Below are positions 24,694-32,692 of a stretch of DNA of 64,000 bases, one piece after another. This stretch comes from WLND01 sp040398845. GTDB lineage: Bacteria; Actinomycetota; Actinomycetes; S36-B12. A model generated the notes under the pieces. That model was given only the letters and a program-made list of their open reading frames with translations, was not told where the DNA came from and made no database searches. The stretch lies in the NCBI GenBank assembly GCA_040398845.1, contig JBBATH010000004.1, positions 62,001-126,000 on the forward strand, given 5' to 3'. The first letter of the stretch is position 1. Each line of letters begins with the position of its first letter. The translations under genes and the position numbers were made by a program.

Positions 24694-27144
24694 GTGTCCC
24701 AGAACCTGCCTGCACGCGCACGAGTCGTTATCGTCGGCGGCGGCGTCATCGGCTGTTCGATCGCATACCACCTCACGAAGCTCGGGGTGAGCGACGTATT
24801 GCTCATTGAGAAAGACCAACTCACGGCCGGCACGACCTGGCACGCAGCAGGGCTCATCACGAGCGCCGGCTATCACGATGACACGTCACTGTGGATGGCC
24901 CGCTACTCACGTGACCTCTATGCCCGCCTCGAGGAGGAAACCGGTCACTCCACTGGATTTCGACCCGTTGGCCACCTCTCGGTAGCGACGAGCCCCGAGC
25001 GGCTCGAGACCCTCATTCGCGAGCGCGACTTCCAGATTGGCTACGGGGTCCCGAACGAGATCATCTCGGCGAAGGAGGTCGGCGAGCTCTTTCCGCTCGC
25101 AAAAATCGACGACATCATCGGCGCCTCATATGTTGTCGATGAGGGTCGCGCTGACCCGGTCGGCGTAGCGACGTCGATGGCGAAGGGCGCCCGAATGGGC
25201 GGCGCAACCATCGTCGAGGGTGTCGCCGTAAACGGCTTCACCCGAACCGGCCGGCGCATCACCGGAGTCACCACCGACTCGGGCACGGTCGAAGCCGATA
25301 CGGTCGTGCTCGCGTGCGGTTTGTGGACGCGGCAGCTCGCTCGCAAGGCGGGTGTCGACGTGCCGCTCCAAGCCGCCGAGCACTACTACCTGCTCACCGA
25401 GCCGATGGCAGGCGTCCATCGTGATCTGCCGATCATCGAAGACCTCGCCTGCTACGGCTACTTCCGCGAGGAGGGCGACGGAATGCTCGTCGGACTCTTC
25501 GAGCCGGTCGCGGCACCCTGGCACCCCAAGGGAGCTCCGGAGGAGTTCGCCTTCGGCACGATCCCGCCGGACTGGGAACGGATGACCCCGTTCCTCGAGA
25601 AGGCGATGGAGCGAATTCCGAGCCTGTCCGACGCAGGGATCCGCACCCTGTTCTGCGGGCCGGAGAGCTTCACGGCCGACGTGCTTCCGATGCTCGGCCC
25701 ACCGCCGGAGGTCGACGGCATGTTCGTCGCAGCCGGGCTCAACTCAGTTGGCATCCTTCTCGGCGGCGGAGTGGGCAGCGCCATGGCGAGCTGGATCGTC
25801 GACGGCATCTGCCCGGTCGACATCGCCGCGTTCTCGATCGAGCGCGCGCTGCCCTTTGAGAACAGCCTGCGATTTCGCACCGAACGGACAGTGGAGCAGC
25901 TCGGCGTTCTCTTCGGCGACGGCTCATTTCCCACATTCCACCAGCACAGCGCCCGTGGCATCAGGCGCACTCCCCTGCACGAGCACTGGGCGCGGGCCGG
26001 CGCCTACTTCGCAGTTTCAGCCGGCTGGGAGTACCCCGAGTGGTTCTCTCCGATCGGCGAGAACGCCCATGTCCCGTGGACGTGGGGACGCGGGTACTGG
26101 ACGCCGCTCATCGCGGAGGAGCATCGGACGATCCGCGAGGCAGTCGGCGTCATGGACATGACCCTCATGTCGAAGTTCCTCGTGCAGGGCCCGAGCGCTG
26201 CCGCCATCCTCGACCGGCTGAGCGCCAATGATGTCGTCGGCGCGATCGGCCGGGTTGTCTACACCCAGTGGTGCAATGATCGCGGCGGCATCATGGCTGA
26301 CCTCACGGTGACCCGGCTCGACGAGGACCGCTTCATGGTCGTGGTGTCCGATGTCTCCCACCGGCGGATCGAGCGGATGCTCCTCGATGAACTGCGCGAG
26401 GGCGAGTTTGCGACCGTCACCGATATCACCGCAGGGATGGTTATCTTGTCGGTGCAGGGCCCGAACTCACGTGAGCTGCTCAGCCGAGTGAGCCCCGATG
26501 ACCTGTCGAATGAGGCATGGCCCTATCTCACCGGCAAGGAAATCGAGGTGGGCTACTCCCGTGTGCTCGCCCTTCGTGTGACGTATGTCGGCGAGCTCGG
26601 CTACGAGCTTTACGTGCCCGCTGATCAGGCGGCCTCGGTGTGGGAGACCCTTGAGGCGGCCGGGGGCGATCTCGGCCTCAAGCCGGTGGGCCTCGGCGCG
26701 CTGCACTCCCTTCGCCTCGAGAAGGGCTACCGCGATTACGGGGTCGACATCGACAACACCGACACCCCGGTCTCTGCCGGGCTCGCCTTCGCTGTCGCCT
26801 GGGACAAGCCGACTGCCTTCAACGGGAAGGCGGCACTTGAGGCCCTTCGCACGGATCGGACGAGCCGACTCGTCGGCATACTCCTCGATGATCCCGAGCC
26901 GGTGCTGCACGGCGGGGAGCCGGTGCTCAAGGACGGTGTCTGGACCGGTTACCTGCAGGTCGGCGCTTTCGGCTTCACCCTCGGGGCACCGGTGGGCCTC
27001 GCGACCATCGACCGTGCCGAGGGCGTCACCGCTGACTGGCTCGCGCAGCCGGGGTTCGAGGTCGTGGTCGCCGGGGTGCCGTACCGGGCCACCCTGTCAC
27101 TGCGACCCTTCTACGACCCGGACCGCACGAGAATTCACGCCTAG
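24694..27144 (+). CDS. FAD-dependent dimethylglycine/sarcosine dehydrogenase-like protein with GcvT domain
   Basis: This 816-residue enzyme has an N-terminal DAO-type FAD domain (VVIVGGGVIGCSIAYHLTKLG, within residues 6-28; TTWHAAG near 46). A linking FAO_M region follows, then a C-terminal GcvT-like folate domain from about residue 430. Such enzymes oxidise N-methyl groups and pass the carbon to tetrahydrofolate. It starts at GTG 24694 after AGGAG. It is the last gene of the potDBC run, so the imported compound is probably an N-methylated amine or is converted to one. Its 3' end is duplicated downstream at 30582 and, in part, at 32508. Confidence 0.92.
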   Translation: MSQNLPARARVVIVGGGVIGCSIAYHLTKLGVSDVLLIEKDQLTAGTTWHAAGLITSAGYHDDTSLWMARYSRDLYARLEEETGHSTGFRPVGHLSVATSPERLETLIRERDFQIGYGVPNEIISAKEVGELFPLAKIDDIIGASYVVDEGRADPVGVATSMAKGARMGGATIVEGVAVNGFTRTGRRITGVTTDSGTVEADTVVLACGLWTRQLARKAGVDVPLQAAEHYYLLTEPMAGVHRDLPIIEDLACYGYFREEGDGMLVGLFEPVAAPWHPKGAPEEFAFGTIPPDWERMTPFLEKAMERIPSLSDAGIRTLFCGPESFTADVLPMLGPPPEVDGMFVAAGLNSVGILLGGGVGSAMASWIVDGICPVDIAAFSIERALPFENSLRFRTERTVEQLGVLFGDGSFPTFHQHSARGIRRTPLHEHWARAGAYFAVSAGWEYPEWFSPIGENAHVPWTWGRGYWTPLIAEEHRTIREAVGVMDMTLMSKFLVQGPSAAAILDRLSANDVVGAIGRVVYTQWCNDRGGIMADLTVTRLDEDRFMVVVSDVSHRRIERMLLDELREGEFATVTDITAGMVILSVQGPNSRELLSRVSPDDLSNEAWPYLTGKEIEVGYSRVLALRVTYVGELGYELYVPADQAASVWETLEAAGGDLGLKPVGLGALHSLRLEKGYRDYGVDIDNTDTPVSAGLAFAVAWDKPTAFNGKAALEALRTDRTSRLVGILLDDPEPVLHGGEPVLKDGVWTGYLQVGAFGFTLGAPVGLATIDRAEGVTADWLAQPGFEVVVAGVPYRATLSLRPFYDPDRTRIHA

Positions 27145-27180
27145 AATTCTGCGCAATTGAGATGAATGTCCGGGAATTCT
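26621..27180 (+). repeat. Source copy of a ~560-bp direct repeat (3' end of dehydrogenase gene plus ~35 bases)
   Basis: This segment, from CTGATCAG through the stop to CCGGGAATTC, is repeated at 30582-31141 at a constant offset of 3961 bases. The copies differ at scattered positions, including about 11 of ~168 encoded residues. The copy is therefore diverged rather than identical. Confidence 0.85.
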
Positions 27181-27484
27181 CCACTGGGCACGTTTCGCGG
27201 TAAGCGTTCCGCACCATAACCCGGTGTCCCTTGCGGAGGTCATCCGGTTCCTCAGCCGGCCCAGAATAGGGTTCCATGACCTGGTTCGTGCAGGCATTCT
27301 GGAACAACGCCCACAGCGCATCAGATGCGGACTCAACTCAGGGCGCCAACGGGCACGAAGGAAATTCACAGCGTACGGGCCCGTTATAAAGGGAACCTTG
27401 TGGATGGGAAGCAGCGGGCCAGGAAGCGTACTTGGGCGTCCCAGAAGGCAGAGGTTCATCGTTGATTGACGTCGATTGCCTGCC
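27145..27484. other. Intergenic spacer at the island's left edge
   Basis: About 340 bases between the dehydrogenase and the ImmA-like gene (convergent). The first ~35 bases belong to the direct repeat. A small frame from ATG 27277 (about 37 codons) resembles nothing I know. No hairpin with a T-tract was seen. Confidence 0.5.
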
Positions 27485-28045
27485 TTACCTGGATCGATAT
27501 TTCTTGACACTCGCCGCGTACTTTCGCGCACCGCTGGCGCCCATCCGCCACCGCGCAAACTCAATGCTCACTTCATATAAATCGGCCACCTGCCAATCGG
27601 ACCAACCAGCCGTGGCATGCCGCTTAGCGGCCTCGAATGGGATGAGGAGTTCCCCAGCCAGAATGTCGGCTTCATCCTCCTGTTCGCGCGCAAGCCCACA
27701 CTTGCGCTCTTCCACAGAGATCGCGGTCGCGAACGCGTGTTCCAAAATATGGTGCGCGGCTTCATGCGTCGTCGTTGATCGCCTCAGATTGCGCGAGTGC
27801 CAATCATTATCGAGCACCATGACGCCGCTACCAGTGGAGATGAGAGCTCCTGAAAACTTGTCGCGGATGCCTTGATGAGCGATCTGCATGTCGGAGACCT
27901 CGAGTGAGCTCAGTTCGAGGACCGGGACGCCGTACGCCGAGAAGTACTCGTAGGGGTCAAAGACATCAGTGACCTTGAGCCCAAATTCAGACCGGATCTC
28001 TACTGCCAGTCGGCTCGCACGGGCCTTAAATCCCCGCTCAACCAT
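27485..28045 (-). CDS. ImmA/IrrE-family metallopeptidase
   Basis: This 186-residue zinc peptidase has the active-site motif HEAAHHILEH near residue 93 (HExxH) with a downstream Glu-rich segment (EQEDEADILAGELLIP) giving the third ligand. ImmA-type proteases cleave or pair with an Xre repressor to derepress mobile-element genes, or act as COG2856/Xre TA partners. It shares one base (TGATG) with the upstream Xre gene, so the two form an operon divergent from the toxin cassette at 28502. Confidence 0.9.
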   Translation of the reverse strand: MVERGFKARASRLAVEIRSEFGLKVTDVFDPYEYFSAYGVPVLELSSLEVSDMQIAHQGIRDKFSGALISTGSGVMVLDNDWHSRNLRRSTTTHEAAHHILEHAFATAISVEERKCGLAREQEDEADILAGELLIPFEAAKRHATAGWSDWQVADLYEVSIEFARWRMGASGARKYAASVKKYRSR

Positions 28046-28404
28046 CAGCCAGAAGCTCGAGTCTGCCTTAGTGCGGCCGCGAAGATGGTCTCCAGATACT
28101 CCGCGTCCTGTTGGGTGAGGTCCGTGCGAGCGCGCAACAAGATAGCCAACTCAGCCATGAGTGCTGGTGGCTCAGTGGGCTCGCCAACCCCGCGAACAAA
28201 AGTCTCAGCCGGCATGTTGAGCCACGTGACGAGCGTGGTGAAGCCATCCGCGTCCGGCTTTTGCCCGTTCGCAATTCTTGAAAGCAGGGATGGACTCACG
28301 CCGATCTCCTTTGCCAGAGTGCGCCACGAGGAATTGCCGCGTTCCTGACGGGCTGCGTCCAGGGCCGCGTACAACAGGGAAGGGTCAACCGTTTGCTTTG
28401 TCAC
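28045..28404 (-). CDS. Xre-family helix-turn-helix regulator (partner of ImmA-like protease)
   Basis: This is a 119-residue Cro/CI-type DNA-binding protein. The HTH spans about residues 22-48 (SWRTLAKEIGVSPSLLSRIA), followed by NGQKPDADGF as in many TA antitoxins. A helical tail may be the protease-sensitive part. It is divergent from the toxin-like gene across a 97-base region with three copies of ACTCGCrAC, which it probably binds. It may control both itself and the toxin cassette. Confidence 0.88.
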   Translation of the reverse strand: MTKQTVDPSLLYAALDAARQERGNSSWRTLAKEIGVSPSLLSRIANGQKPDADGFTTLVTWLNMPAETFVRGVGEPTEPPALMAELAILLRARTDLTQQDAEYLETIFAAALRQTRASG

Positions 28405-28409
28405 CAGTT

Positions 28410-28470
28410 GAGTGTTTCACACTCGCAACAACAAGTTGCAATTGACTCGCGACTGTTTTAAACTCGCGAC
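28410..28470. promoter_or_regulatory. Operator array between the Xre/ImmA operon and the toxin cassette
   Basis: ACTCGCAAC (28421-28429) and two copies of ACTCGCGAC (28445-28453, 28462-28470) form direct repeats. GAGTG-tttca-CACTC (28410-28424) is an inverted repeat overlapping the first copy. The array lies between the divergent starts. Confidence 0.55.
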
Positions 28471-28501
28471 ATAGATTCGAAATAGCAACGGAGGTCGTTG
28501 G

Positions 28502-28870
28502 GTGGGCGCAGGATCCGGCGGCGGGTACGCCACATCTCCAAGTTCGGCAGCGGCATTCAGGCGGAACATCGATCGACTCGCAAAGAAGTACCCTCTCGAT
28601 CACAAGGGCCGATTCGGAAAACCTGCCCGCCGCGCCGACGTCCAAGTCGTTCGATCTCCCGACCCAGCCAAGACGGCCAACGAATTCTTCGACACGCTGT
28701 CACTTGGTGGACGAATTCAACCTCTGCCTCGAGGGAACGGTGTCATGGGTCGCTTTGACGATGATTCGGGAGTGGTCCTTCGGCCATCGTCGAAGTCAGG
28801 CGGTCCAGCAGTGAACATCACGATTGTTGGCAAATACGGCGACGAGTACAAGATTCACTTTGAGAGATAG
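28502..28870 (+). CDS. Free-standing polymorphic-toxin-like C-terminal domain protein
   Basis: These 122 residues start at GTG 28502 with GGAGG seven bases upstream. The C-terminal half (ANEFFDTLSLGGRIQPLPRG, then VVLRPSSKSGGPAVNIT and EYKIHF) matches a toxin module commonly found at the very C-terminus of Rhs and other polymorphic toxins, where a phenotypic RNase role is suspected. Here it stands alone, with only a short Gly/Ser start and a basic segment. I see no signal peptide, PAAR or LXG domain. The gene nine bases downstream is the likely immunity gene. Confidence 0.6.
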   Translation: MGAGSGGGYATSPSSAAAFRRNIDRLAKKYPLDHKGRFGKPARRADVQVVRSPDPAKTANEFFDTLSLGGRIQPLPRGNGVMGRFDDDSGVVLRPSSKSGGPAVNITIVGKYGDEYKIHFER

Positions 28871-28879
28871 GAGTTGGCG

Positions 28880-29491
28880 ATGATTGAAGTGTTAAACGTT
28901 GTTGATGGGGACTCAATAAACATATTGAAGGGACTCCGCGGCGCAACACTGAGAAGGATATTTGGGGTCAGCCTAGATTCTCATCTCAGGAGTGCGGACG
29001 TGAGTATTGAGACCGATCGTGGAACCATCACATTGTGGGGCGATATTGATGACCTGAATGACTGGGAGGGGGATGACGGCCAATATTCCGTCTTTCACAT
29101 TTGCCTTGGGATCCCCGATCTATATCCAAATCTTGGCGCAGCGGCCATCCGCAAGGCCGACCACAATTCCTACTACTTTCATGCTGGCGATTGCATTACC
29201 GATTTCAAAATTCATCGCGAGACCGTTCGCAAGGTCGTGGCTGGAAAGGTGGAGTGGAGCTACACCACCGACATCGCGATAGCCCTCGAGTTGACGAACG
29301 GAGTTCTCGCGGTTTCGAAGTCGTCTCTCAACCAAGAAATGCTCATCATCAGTTTCGCTGACTCCTTCGAAGAACTCGACATTCCACCCACCGGAGGCTT
29401 TTGGTTTCACTGGAATGCCATGGATACGGCATTCCAGCGGAGTGCCGAATGGATGGACCGAGAAGCGTTGATCGGCACCGGGGGAGTCTGA
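28880..29491 (+). CDS. Putative immunity protein
   Basis: This acidic protein of about 203 residues starts at ATG 28880, six bases after AGGAG; a TTG at 28874 is an upstream alternative. It is rich in Asp and Glu (DIDDLNDWEGDDGQ), with no enzymatic motif I recognise. Position directly after the toxin-like gene, on the same strand and with a 9-base gap, is the usual place for an immunity gene. Its codon use is visibly more AT-rich than the flanking catabolic genes, suggesting recent transfer. The role is inferred from context only. Confidence 0.55.
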   Translation: MIEVLNVVDGDSINILKGLRGATLRRIFGVSLDSHLRSADVSIETDRGTITLWGDIDDLNDWEGDDGQYSVFHICLGIPDLYPNLGAAAIRKADHNSYYFHAGDCITDFKIHRETVRKVVAGKVEWSYTTDIAIALELTNGVLAVSKSSLNQEMLIISFADSFEELDIPPTGGFWFHWNAMDTAFQRSAEWMDREALIGTGGV

Positions 29492-30198
29492 TGCTGGTCC
29501 ACTCAAAGTCGAATGAGGGTGCGCTACTGCTGGACGGAGCTCCACCTGGTTACCCTCTCGGGCATCCGGTGGATGGTCAGGAGCACATCCCTTGTCTGGC
29601 GAGAGTGGCGAGACTCGGGGTGCCTGAAGCACTGTGCGCCTTCAATGATCTCGGCCGAGTCGCGGATCCCGTGCTAACGGGCTTGCACTTTTTCCGTGAC
29701 GATGCCGACCTCCTTCCGATCATCAAGCGACCGCTTGACTATCTGGCGCGGTTCGCCGACTTTCGCATGCTCTTGACTCCCGACATCACGATCGGTGACG
29801 GTATGCCCCCTTGGCAACGCGCCCGTGCGGTCGTCATGTCCCGGATGGCCGGCGTTGTCTGGCAAACGCACGGACTTGCGGTCGTGCCTACGCTTCGCTG
29901 GCGAAACAGGCACGACTACGCCAATGTCGCAGCAGGCATTGAACAGGGCAGCGTTGTCGCCGTCGCGAATTACGGCTCTCGGAGAGACGCAGAACTGAAG
30001 TGGGAATTCGCTAGGGGCTTGGCCGAAATGGTTGAGCGCCTGAATCCAGCGTGCATCATGGTCTACGGCCGAGTTCACGGGCGGCCTTTCAAAGAACTGG
30101 CGAAGCGAACTGAATTCGTGGAATACAAGTCACCAATCGAAGCGTCACGACCAACTCGGTCTCCCGTTGCCATTCCCGGGCAGCCCACGATTTTTTGA
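29491..30198 (+). CDS. DUF4417 family protein
   Basis: About 235 residues from ATG 29491, which overlaps the preceding stop (TGATG); an earlier in-frame start would lie inside the immunity gene. The segment HFFRDDADLLPIIKRPLDYL, then LLTPDITIGDGMP and VWQTHGLAVVPTLRW match the DUF4417 core. That family is common in phages and integrative elements and has no established function. Coupling to the toxin/immunity pair makes it the third gene of a cassette. The last ~40 codons recur as a fragment at 31134. Confidence 0.75.
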   Translation: MLVHSKSNEGALLLDGAPPGYPLGHPVDGQEHIPCLARVARLGVPEALCAFNDLGRVADPVLTGLHFFRDDADLLPIIKRPLDYLARFADFRMLLTPDITIGDGMPPWQRARAVVMSRMAGVVWQTHGLAVVPTLRWRNRHDYANVAAGIEQGSVVAVANYGSRRDAELKWEFARGLAEMVERLNPACIMVYGRVHGRPFKELAKRTEFVEYKSPIEASRPTRSPVAIPGQPTIF

Positions 30199-30463
30199 GG
30201 TTCCATAGCGGGATTCTGGTGTGAGTGGCCATCTGCCAATAGACACCGGACTTTTCAATCGTCCTTGCAGATGGGTTCAATAAGTCAACAGGCAGCCCGT
30301 TTGCAGTGAGCACGGCGGCGACGCCCACATTCCACTGTACGTAGATACGAGGGCAGCCTATTTCTCATGAATTGCAATGTTTTTAACGATTTCAGGTGAT
30401 CAGGGTCGTATGTCCACGCCCGGTGCAGGCCTCCGCGGTGCTCGCGCTTGTCAGTTCAGTACT

Positions 30464-30508
30464 GGCGTTGGCGTTGGCTTTGGCTTTGGCTTTGGCTTTG
30501 GCTTTGGC
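30464..30508 (+). repeat. Hexamer tandem repeat (GGCGTT)2(GGCTTT)5
   Basis: Seven successive 6-base units in a short spacer before the duplicated tail; they encode a Gly-Val/Gly-Phe run if read in frame. This looks like a slippage-prone microsatellite next to the recombination scar. Confidence 0.8.
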
Positions 30509-30581
30509 GCGCGCCTACACGATGCACTCGAGTTACAGGGTCTCCGAGACGACCGCTTGATGGCGGGTCGCCCAGTGACCT

Positions 30582-31105
30582 CTGATCAGCCCGCCTCGAT
30601 ATGGGAAACCCTTGAGGCAGTTCGGGGCGATCTCGGCCTTAAGCCGGTGGGCCTCGGCGCGCTGCACTCCCTTCGTCTCGAGAAGGGCTACCGCGATTAC
30701 GGGGTCGACATCGACAACTCCGACACCCCGGTCTCTGCCGGGCTCGTGTGCGCTGTCGCCTGGGACAAGCCGACGACCTTCAACGGGAAGGCGGCCCTTG
30801 AGTCCCTTCGCACGGATCGGACGAGCCGGCTCGTCGGCGTACTCCTCGATGATCCCGAACCCGTGCTCCACGGCGGGGAGCCGGTACTCAAGGACGGCGT
30901 CTGGACCGGTTACCTGCAGGTCGGTGCCTTCGGCTTCACCCTCGGCGCACCGGTGGGCCTCGCCACTATCGACCACGCTGAGGGAGTGACCGCTGACTGG
31001 CTCGCGCAGCTCGGATTCGAGGTCGTGGTGGCCGGCGTGCCGTATCGGGCAACACTGTCGCTTCGGCCCTTCTACGACCCGGACCGCGCGAGAATTCACG
31101 CCTAG
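30582..31105 (+). pseudogene. Duplicated 3' fragment of the dehydrogenase GcvT domain
   Basis: About 174 codons matching the last part of the protein encoded at 24694, at roughly 93% residue identity and with the same stop. The FAD domain and most of the folate domain are missing. An ORF reaches back to 30377 through the hexamer repeat, but that extension resembles no protein. It is a non-functional tail copy marking a duplication. Confidence 0.85.
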
Positions 31106-31133
31106 AGTTCAGCGGAATTGAGATCAATCTCCG

Positions 31134-31253
31134 GGAATTCGCTCAGGGCTTGGCCGAAAGGGTTGAGCGCCTGAATCCCGCGTGCGTCATGGTCTACGGC
31201 CGAGCTCACGGGTGGCCTTTCAAAGAACGGGCGAAGTGCACTGAATTTCAGGC
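31134..31253 (+). pseudogene. Duplicated 3' fragment of the DUF4417 gene
   Basis: This stretch repeats 30003-30120 (GLAEMVERLNPAC...VMVYGR region) at about 90% identity. It joins directly to the dehydrogenase tail copy at GGGAATTCGCT. In the source copies these two segments are 2.8 kb apart, so the joint is a deletion or recombination scar. Confidence 0.8.
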
Positions 31254-31471
31254 GCCGGACACTAGCCACCTGAGAATGGTTATCCACACACCGCACGTTA
31301 GCCAGACCTCATACGGAACGGCTGCCCTGATGCGGATGCCGGAGGGGCGTAAGAGCATGAGAGGTCCAGCAGGGAAAAGTCTCCGGGCGCTGATAATTGG
31401 TGCTTCTTGCCAGGTTCGCGGGCACTTTTCCTGAGTCTTGTCGCCGCCTTGCCTAGGCCGGTATTCGGGCC

Positions 31472-31483
31472 TACCATGAAAAT
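31472..31483 (+). promoter_or_regulatory. Leaderless-type -10 box (TACCAT) for the Phd/RelE operon
   Basis: TACCAT at 31472-31477 lies six bases before ATG 31484. Confidence 0.45.
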
Positions 31484-31765
31484 ATGCGGACGATACCTAT
31501 CTCCAAGGTCAAGGACAAGCTCAACGAATACGTCGACTCAGTCGCAATCACGCGCGACCAGGTGACGATCACCAAGAATGGTTTGCCCGCCGCGGTGTTG
31601 ATCGGCGCCGACGAGTGGGAGTCGATCCAGGAAACGCTGTTCTGGCTCTCGCAGCCCGGCATCCGCGACGCCATCACCGAGGCCGACGCCGACATCGCGG
31701 CCAGACGTACATACGGCGAGGACGAGATCCGGGCCGAGTTCGACGTTCCCAAGCGCGACAACTGA
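31484..31765 (+). CDS. Phd/YefM-family antitoxin
   Basis: This 93-residue protein has a Phd fold at the N-terminus (TIPISKVKDKLNEYVDSV, VTITKNGLPAAVLIGADEWE) and an acidic, probably disordered C-terminus that would wrap the toxin. It is the first gene of an intact two-gene TA operon; the RelE gene follows 9 bases later. It should bind the operon's promoter and neutralise the toxin. Confidence 0.9.
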   Translation: MRTIPISKVKDKLNEYVDSVAITRDQVTITKNGLPAAVLIGADEWESIQETLFWLSQPGIRDAITEADADIAARRTYGEDEIRAEFDVPKRDN

Positions 31766-31774
31766 GTCAGCGGC

Positions 31775-32041
31775 GTGGCTTATGACGTCGAGTTGACCGG
31801 CCCGGCTCGTCGCGCACTGCAGCGCATCCCGCCCCGCGTTGTCTCGGCTGTCGTCGAGTTTGCTTTCGGCGACCTGGCACGCGAGCCGCACCGGGTCGGC
31901 AAGCCCCTCGAACGTGAGCTGTCCGGCCTGTTCGGCGCCCGCCGCGGTCCCTACCGCCTGCTCTACCGCATCGACGACGAAGCACAGCGCGTGCACATCG
32001 TTCACATCGGCCACCGCACGGACGTTTACCGATCGCGCTGA
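31775..32041 (+). CDS. relE: RelE/ParE-family toxin
   Basis: This 88-residue RelE-superfamily protein starts at GTG. AYDVELTGPARRALQRIP begins the fold, GLFGARRGPYRLLYRID forms the central strands with basic RNase residues, and IVHIGHRTDVYR ends it. RelE toxins cut mRNA on the ribosome. Length and motifs are complete, so the pair looks functional, unlike most TA loci further right. Confidence 0.9.
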   Translation: MAYDVELTGPARRALQRIPPRVVSAVVEFAFGDLAREPHRVGKPLERELSGLFGARRGPYRLLYRIDDEAQRVHIVHIGHRTDVYRSR

Positions 32042-32692
32042 ACCAACGCGGATGCCACGGTCGAGACTCGTACGTACACAAGAGCGACGGACGGACCCTC
32101 GACTATGCAGGCTAGGCAATGATGAACATGAATGATGCTCCTCTTAGGAGACCTTCGGAGTCAAGGGTCACCGCGCTCCCCGGCAGGGGGGGCCAGTGTC
32201 TAGGCGGTGCCGTGACCTTATGCGGCTGCCGCTGAGGCTAGGTAACGGTCTAATGTGCGTGAGTGCACGCGGGCGGCCGGGCCAGCGAACCAGGCTCGGT
32301 TGCATGATCCGTTGCGTTAGCCGACTGTCGCAACGTGTCTCGAGGCGATGGCACGCGGCGATACGTTTCCCGCGATCGTCGTCGTACGTCCGAATGCTTC
32401 AGTGAAAGCGACACCAGTAGTCGGGAATCATCCCGCGAAATCGGCAATGTTTGCTGGCCGCGAGTCGGTTGCTGCCTACGTAGTGCAGGGTGAACCGTCG
32501 TTCCTTGTCGAGGTGGCCGCAGGCTGTGGCCGGCGTGCCGAACCGGGTAACGCTGTCGCTGCAGCCCTTCTACGATCCTGATGGCTCGTGAATTCACCCC
32601 TGAACATTCAACAAAACCCACACGGGCTCACGAATTCGAGGGTAGCGTCCTCTACTTGAGCGTGTTGCCCTGAGCCCGGTGGAGCTAAGTCC
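32042..32692. other. 650-base spacer with a third dehydrogenase-tail relic
   Basis: Between the RelE stop and the secreted protein start I recognise only the short relic at 32508-32603. Other frames resemble nothing. The region may be the right edge of the rearranged segment. Confidence 0.55.
32508..32603 (+). pseudogene. Third, short relic of the dehydrogenase 3' end
   Basis: The stretch reads VAGVPNRVTLSLQPFYDPDGS then stop in one frame, matching the ends of the genes at 24694 and 30582 (VAGVPYRATLSLRPFYDPDR). It is more diverged than the 30582 copy and may come from another paralogue. Confidence 0.65.

Noticed and set aside
26621..31141. Duplicated dehydrogenase tail as a simple assembly error
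   Set aside because: The copies differ at many scattered positions, including encoded residues, and the copy carries a distinct junction; a collapsed or repeated contig would give identical sequence.
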